A DNA stretch of 64,000 nt from PHAA01 sp963665865. Its GTDB lineage: Bacteria > Bacillota > Syntrophomonadia > Syntrophomonadales > Syntrophomonadaceae. The stretch is taken from contig CAXXWF010000001.1 in assembly GCA_963665865.2 (NCBI GenBank), positions 744,001-808,000 of the forward strand, given 5' to 3'. The position numbers were made by a program, and so were the translations under genes. The notes beneath the pieces were generated by a model. It was not told the DNA's origin and ran no database searches. It saw only the letters and a program-made list of their open reading frames with translations. Positions 62,813-64,000 of this stretch are shown here, in pieces (positions within the stretch are counted from its first letter, which is position 1; each line of letters opens with the position of its first letter).

Positions 62813-64000
62813 ATGACCACCATGATAGATATTGATCCCTGCAGCGGATATATGGTTAAAACCAAAGATGATGTTAAGAGGCTGATTGCGGAAAACAATA
62901 TAGAAATGATCCGCCTGGAGTTTGCCGATCTGCATGGTATTAACCGCGGTAAACTGGTACCGGCCAATATGGTTGATGCACTTTTTGAGCCTGGCATATC
63001 CTTCTGTGCGGCCATAATGATTATGGGATTCGATAATGCAGTTGCTGAAGTAAAAGGCTTAAGTGAGAATAATTACGACGATCTGAGCCTAATCGCTGAC
63101 CCATCCACCTTTGTAATTCTGCCTTATCTTGAGAAAACTGCGATGATGCTGGGTGACGTGTATTACCATCATAAGCCCATGAGCCAGGCACCGCGCTGGT
63201 TCCTGAAAAATATGATTACCAAGTATCAGGAATTGGGCTTTAATCCAATCAGTGCCAGCGAGCTGGAATTCTTTTTGTTCAATAAGAGCGCTGACGGTTG
63301 TTTAAAGCCCTATACCAATAAGCTGTGCAATTGTTATACGGCTAATACTCGCATGGACCCGCTGGGTTTCTTGAATAAGATGACTAATACTCTAAAAAAT
63401 ATGGACTTTACGATATTGTACATGAACCATGAATATTACCCGGGGCAATATGAGTACAACTGGAGCCACTGCCAGGCTTTGCGCAATGCTGATGAGACCT
63501 CGCTGTTTAAAGGAATTGCCAAAGAAATTGCCGACCAAAACGGTTTGTTTACCACCTTTATGGCCAAACCCAAAAATGACAATGGCGGCAGCGGATGTCA
63601 TTTCCACATCTCATTAAATGACTTGAACTCGGGTGATAATATTTTTTATGATCCCCAGGGTAAAGATGAAATGTCAGATGTGATGAAACAGTTCATTGCT
63701 GGGGTAATAAAACATGCCCGTCCCCTGACAGCCCTGCTTTCGCCGACTATCAACTGTTACAAACGCTACCGGCTGGATTCCTTTGCTCCGGTTCATATTG
63801 GGTGGGGATATGACAACCGCACCACCTATGTAAGGATTCCAGAGGACCGCGGCAAGGCCACCCGGGTGGAAGTCAGAGCCGGCAGCGCTGCTGCCAACCC
63901 TTATCTGGCCTTGGGTGGAATCCTGGCAGCCGGATTGGATGGCATTATGAATCACCTGGAACTGCCCCCTGCTGTTACCACCGATTTATATCATGATAGC
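62813..64000 (+). CDS. Glutamine synthetase family, PuuA-like (3' end outside window)
   Basis: 396 codons are visible, then the window ends. N-terminal beta-grasp text MIRLEFADLHGINRGK, catalytic ELEFFLF, NGGSGCHFHISL (His of the ATP/glutamate site), LSPTINCYKRY, then APVHIGWGYDNRTTYVRIP and RVEVRAGSAAANPYLALGG. The NRTT.xRIP block and Asn-Cys-Tyr variant fit gamma-glutamylamine synthetases (PuuA, GlnT) better than biosynthetic GlnA, which has NRSA.xRIP. It would ligate glutamate to an amine. AGGAGG before the ATG. Runs with permease, amidotransferase and TetR. Confidence 0.9.
   Translation, partial: MTTMIDIDPCSGYMVKTKDDVKRLIAENNIEMIRLEFADLHGINRGKLVPANMVDALFEPGISFCAAIMIMGFDNAVAEVKGLSENNYDDLSLIADPSTFVILPYLEKTAMMLGDVYYHHKPMSQAPRWFLKNMITKYQELGFNPISASELEFFLFNKSADGCLKPYTNKLCNCYTANTRMDPLGFLNKMTNTLKNMDFTILYMNHEYYPGQYEYNWSHCQALRNADETSLFKGIAKEIADQNGLFTTFMAKPKNDNGGSGCHFHISLNDLNSGDNIFYDPQGKDEMSDVMKQFIAGVIKHARPLTALLSPTINCYKRYRLDSFAPVHIGWGYDNRTTYVRIPEDRGKATRVEVRAGSAAANPYLALGGILAAGLDGIMNHLELPPAVTTDLYHDS

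Overview
The window looks like a chromosome segment of a spore-forming, anaerobic, Gram-positive bacterium (Firmicutes, class Clostridia). Evidence: spoIIP, yqfC/yqfD and a YheC/YheD-type spore-coat ATP-grasp gene; HrcA/CIRCE control of heat-shock genes; a glycine T-box; ppsR-ppdK; AGGAGG-type ribosome binding sites; moderate G+C. A group III (archaeal-like) chaperonin inside the hrcA-grpE-dnaK-dnaJ operon recalls thermophilic and syntrophic Clostridia such as Carboxydothermus and Syntrophomonadaceae relatives. That placement is an inference from gene content, not a measured phylogeny.

Layout. 1-12.9 kb: feoB (cut by the window edge), uppP, a scar of three broken mobile or competence genes (IS3 fragment, ComEC 3' half, serine recombinase fragment), a class I c-di-GMP riboswitch with terminator in front of a Tad-like secreted protein with NGSN repeats, a YheC/D gene, an Nramp metal transporter with a palindromic operator, a MATE exporter, an FAD oxidoreductase and holA. 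12.9-17.3 kb: a mobile-element cluster directly after holA (group II intron, a decayed IS1182-type element, a long hairpin), then rpsT and a GC-rich palindromic patch. 17.4-31.4 kb: spoIIP, a YqxA-like gene, lepA, hemW, then CIRCE-hrcA-group III chaperonin-grpE-dnaK-dnaJ-prmA-mtaB and a toxin-antitoxin pair. 31.7-41.7 kb: PC4-like protein, HIT protein, rpsU, a 38-residue membrane peptide, yqfC, yqfD, phoH, pgpH, ybeY, dgkA, cdd, era, deoC, recO.

41.7-55.6 kb: T-box-controlled glyQS with an inverted-repeat-flanked insertion in its leader, a CBS-domain regulator, ppsR and ppdK, an intact IS1182-type element that duplicated the ppdK terminator, then dgt-dnaG-rpoD. 55.6-56.1 kb: tRNA genes for Asn, Met(CAT), Glu and Val with a terminator after the first and the last.

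56.3-64 kb is an accessory metabolic locus: SDR fragment, APH-fold kinase and class III PLP enzyme on the minus strand; then, after a 0.9 kb region with several terminator-like hairpins, an APC permease, a class I glutamine amidotransferase-like hydrolase, a TetR regulator and a PuuA-like glutamine synthetase homologue running off the window on the plus strand. Together these suggest uptake and gamma-glutamylation of an amine, with a kinase/phospho-lyase or transaminase branch; the substrate is unknown. The most interesting items are the chaperonin operon, the c-di-GMP-controlled NGSN protein, the amine locus, and the IS insertion that copied a whole terminator.
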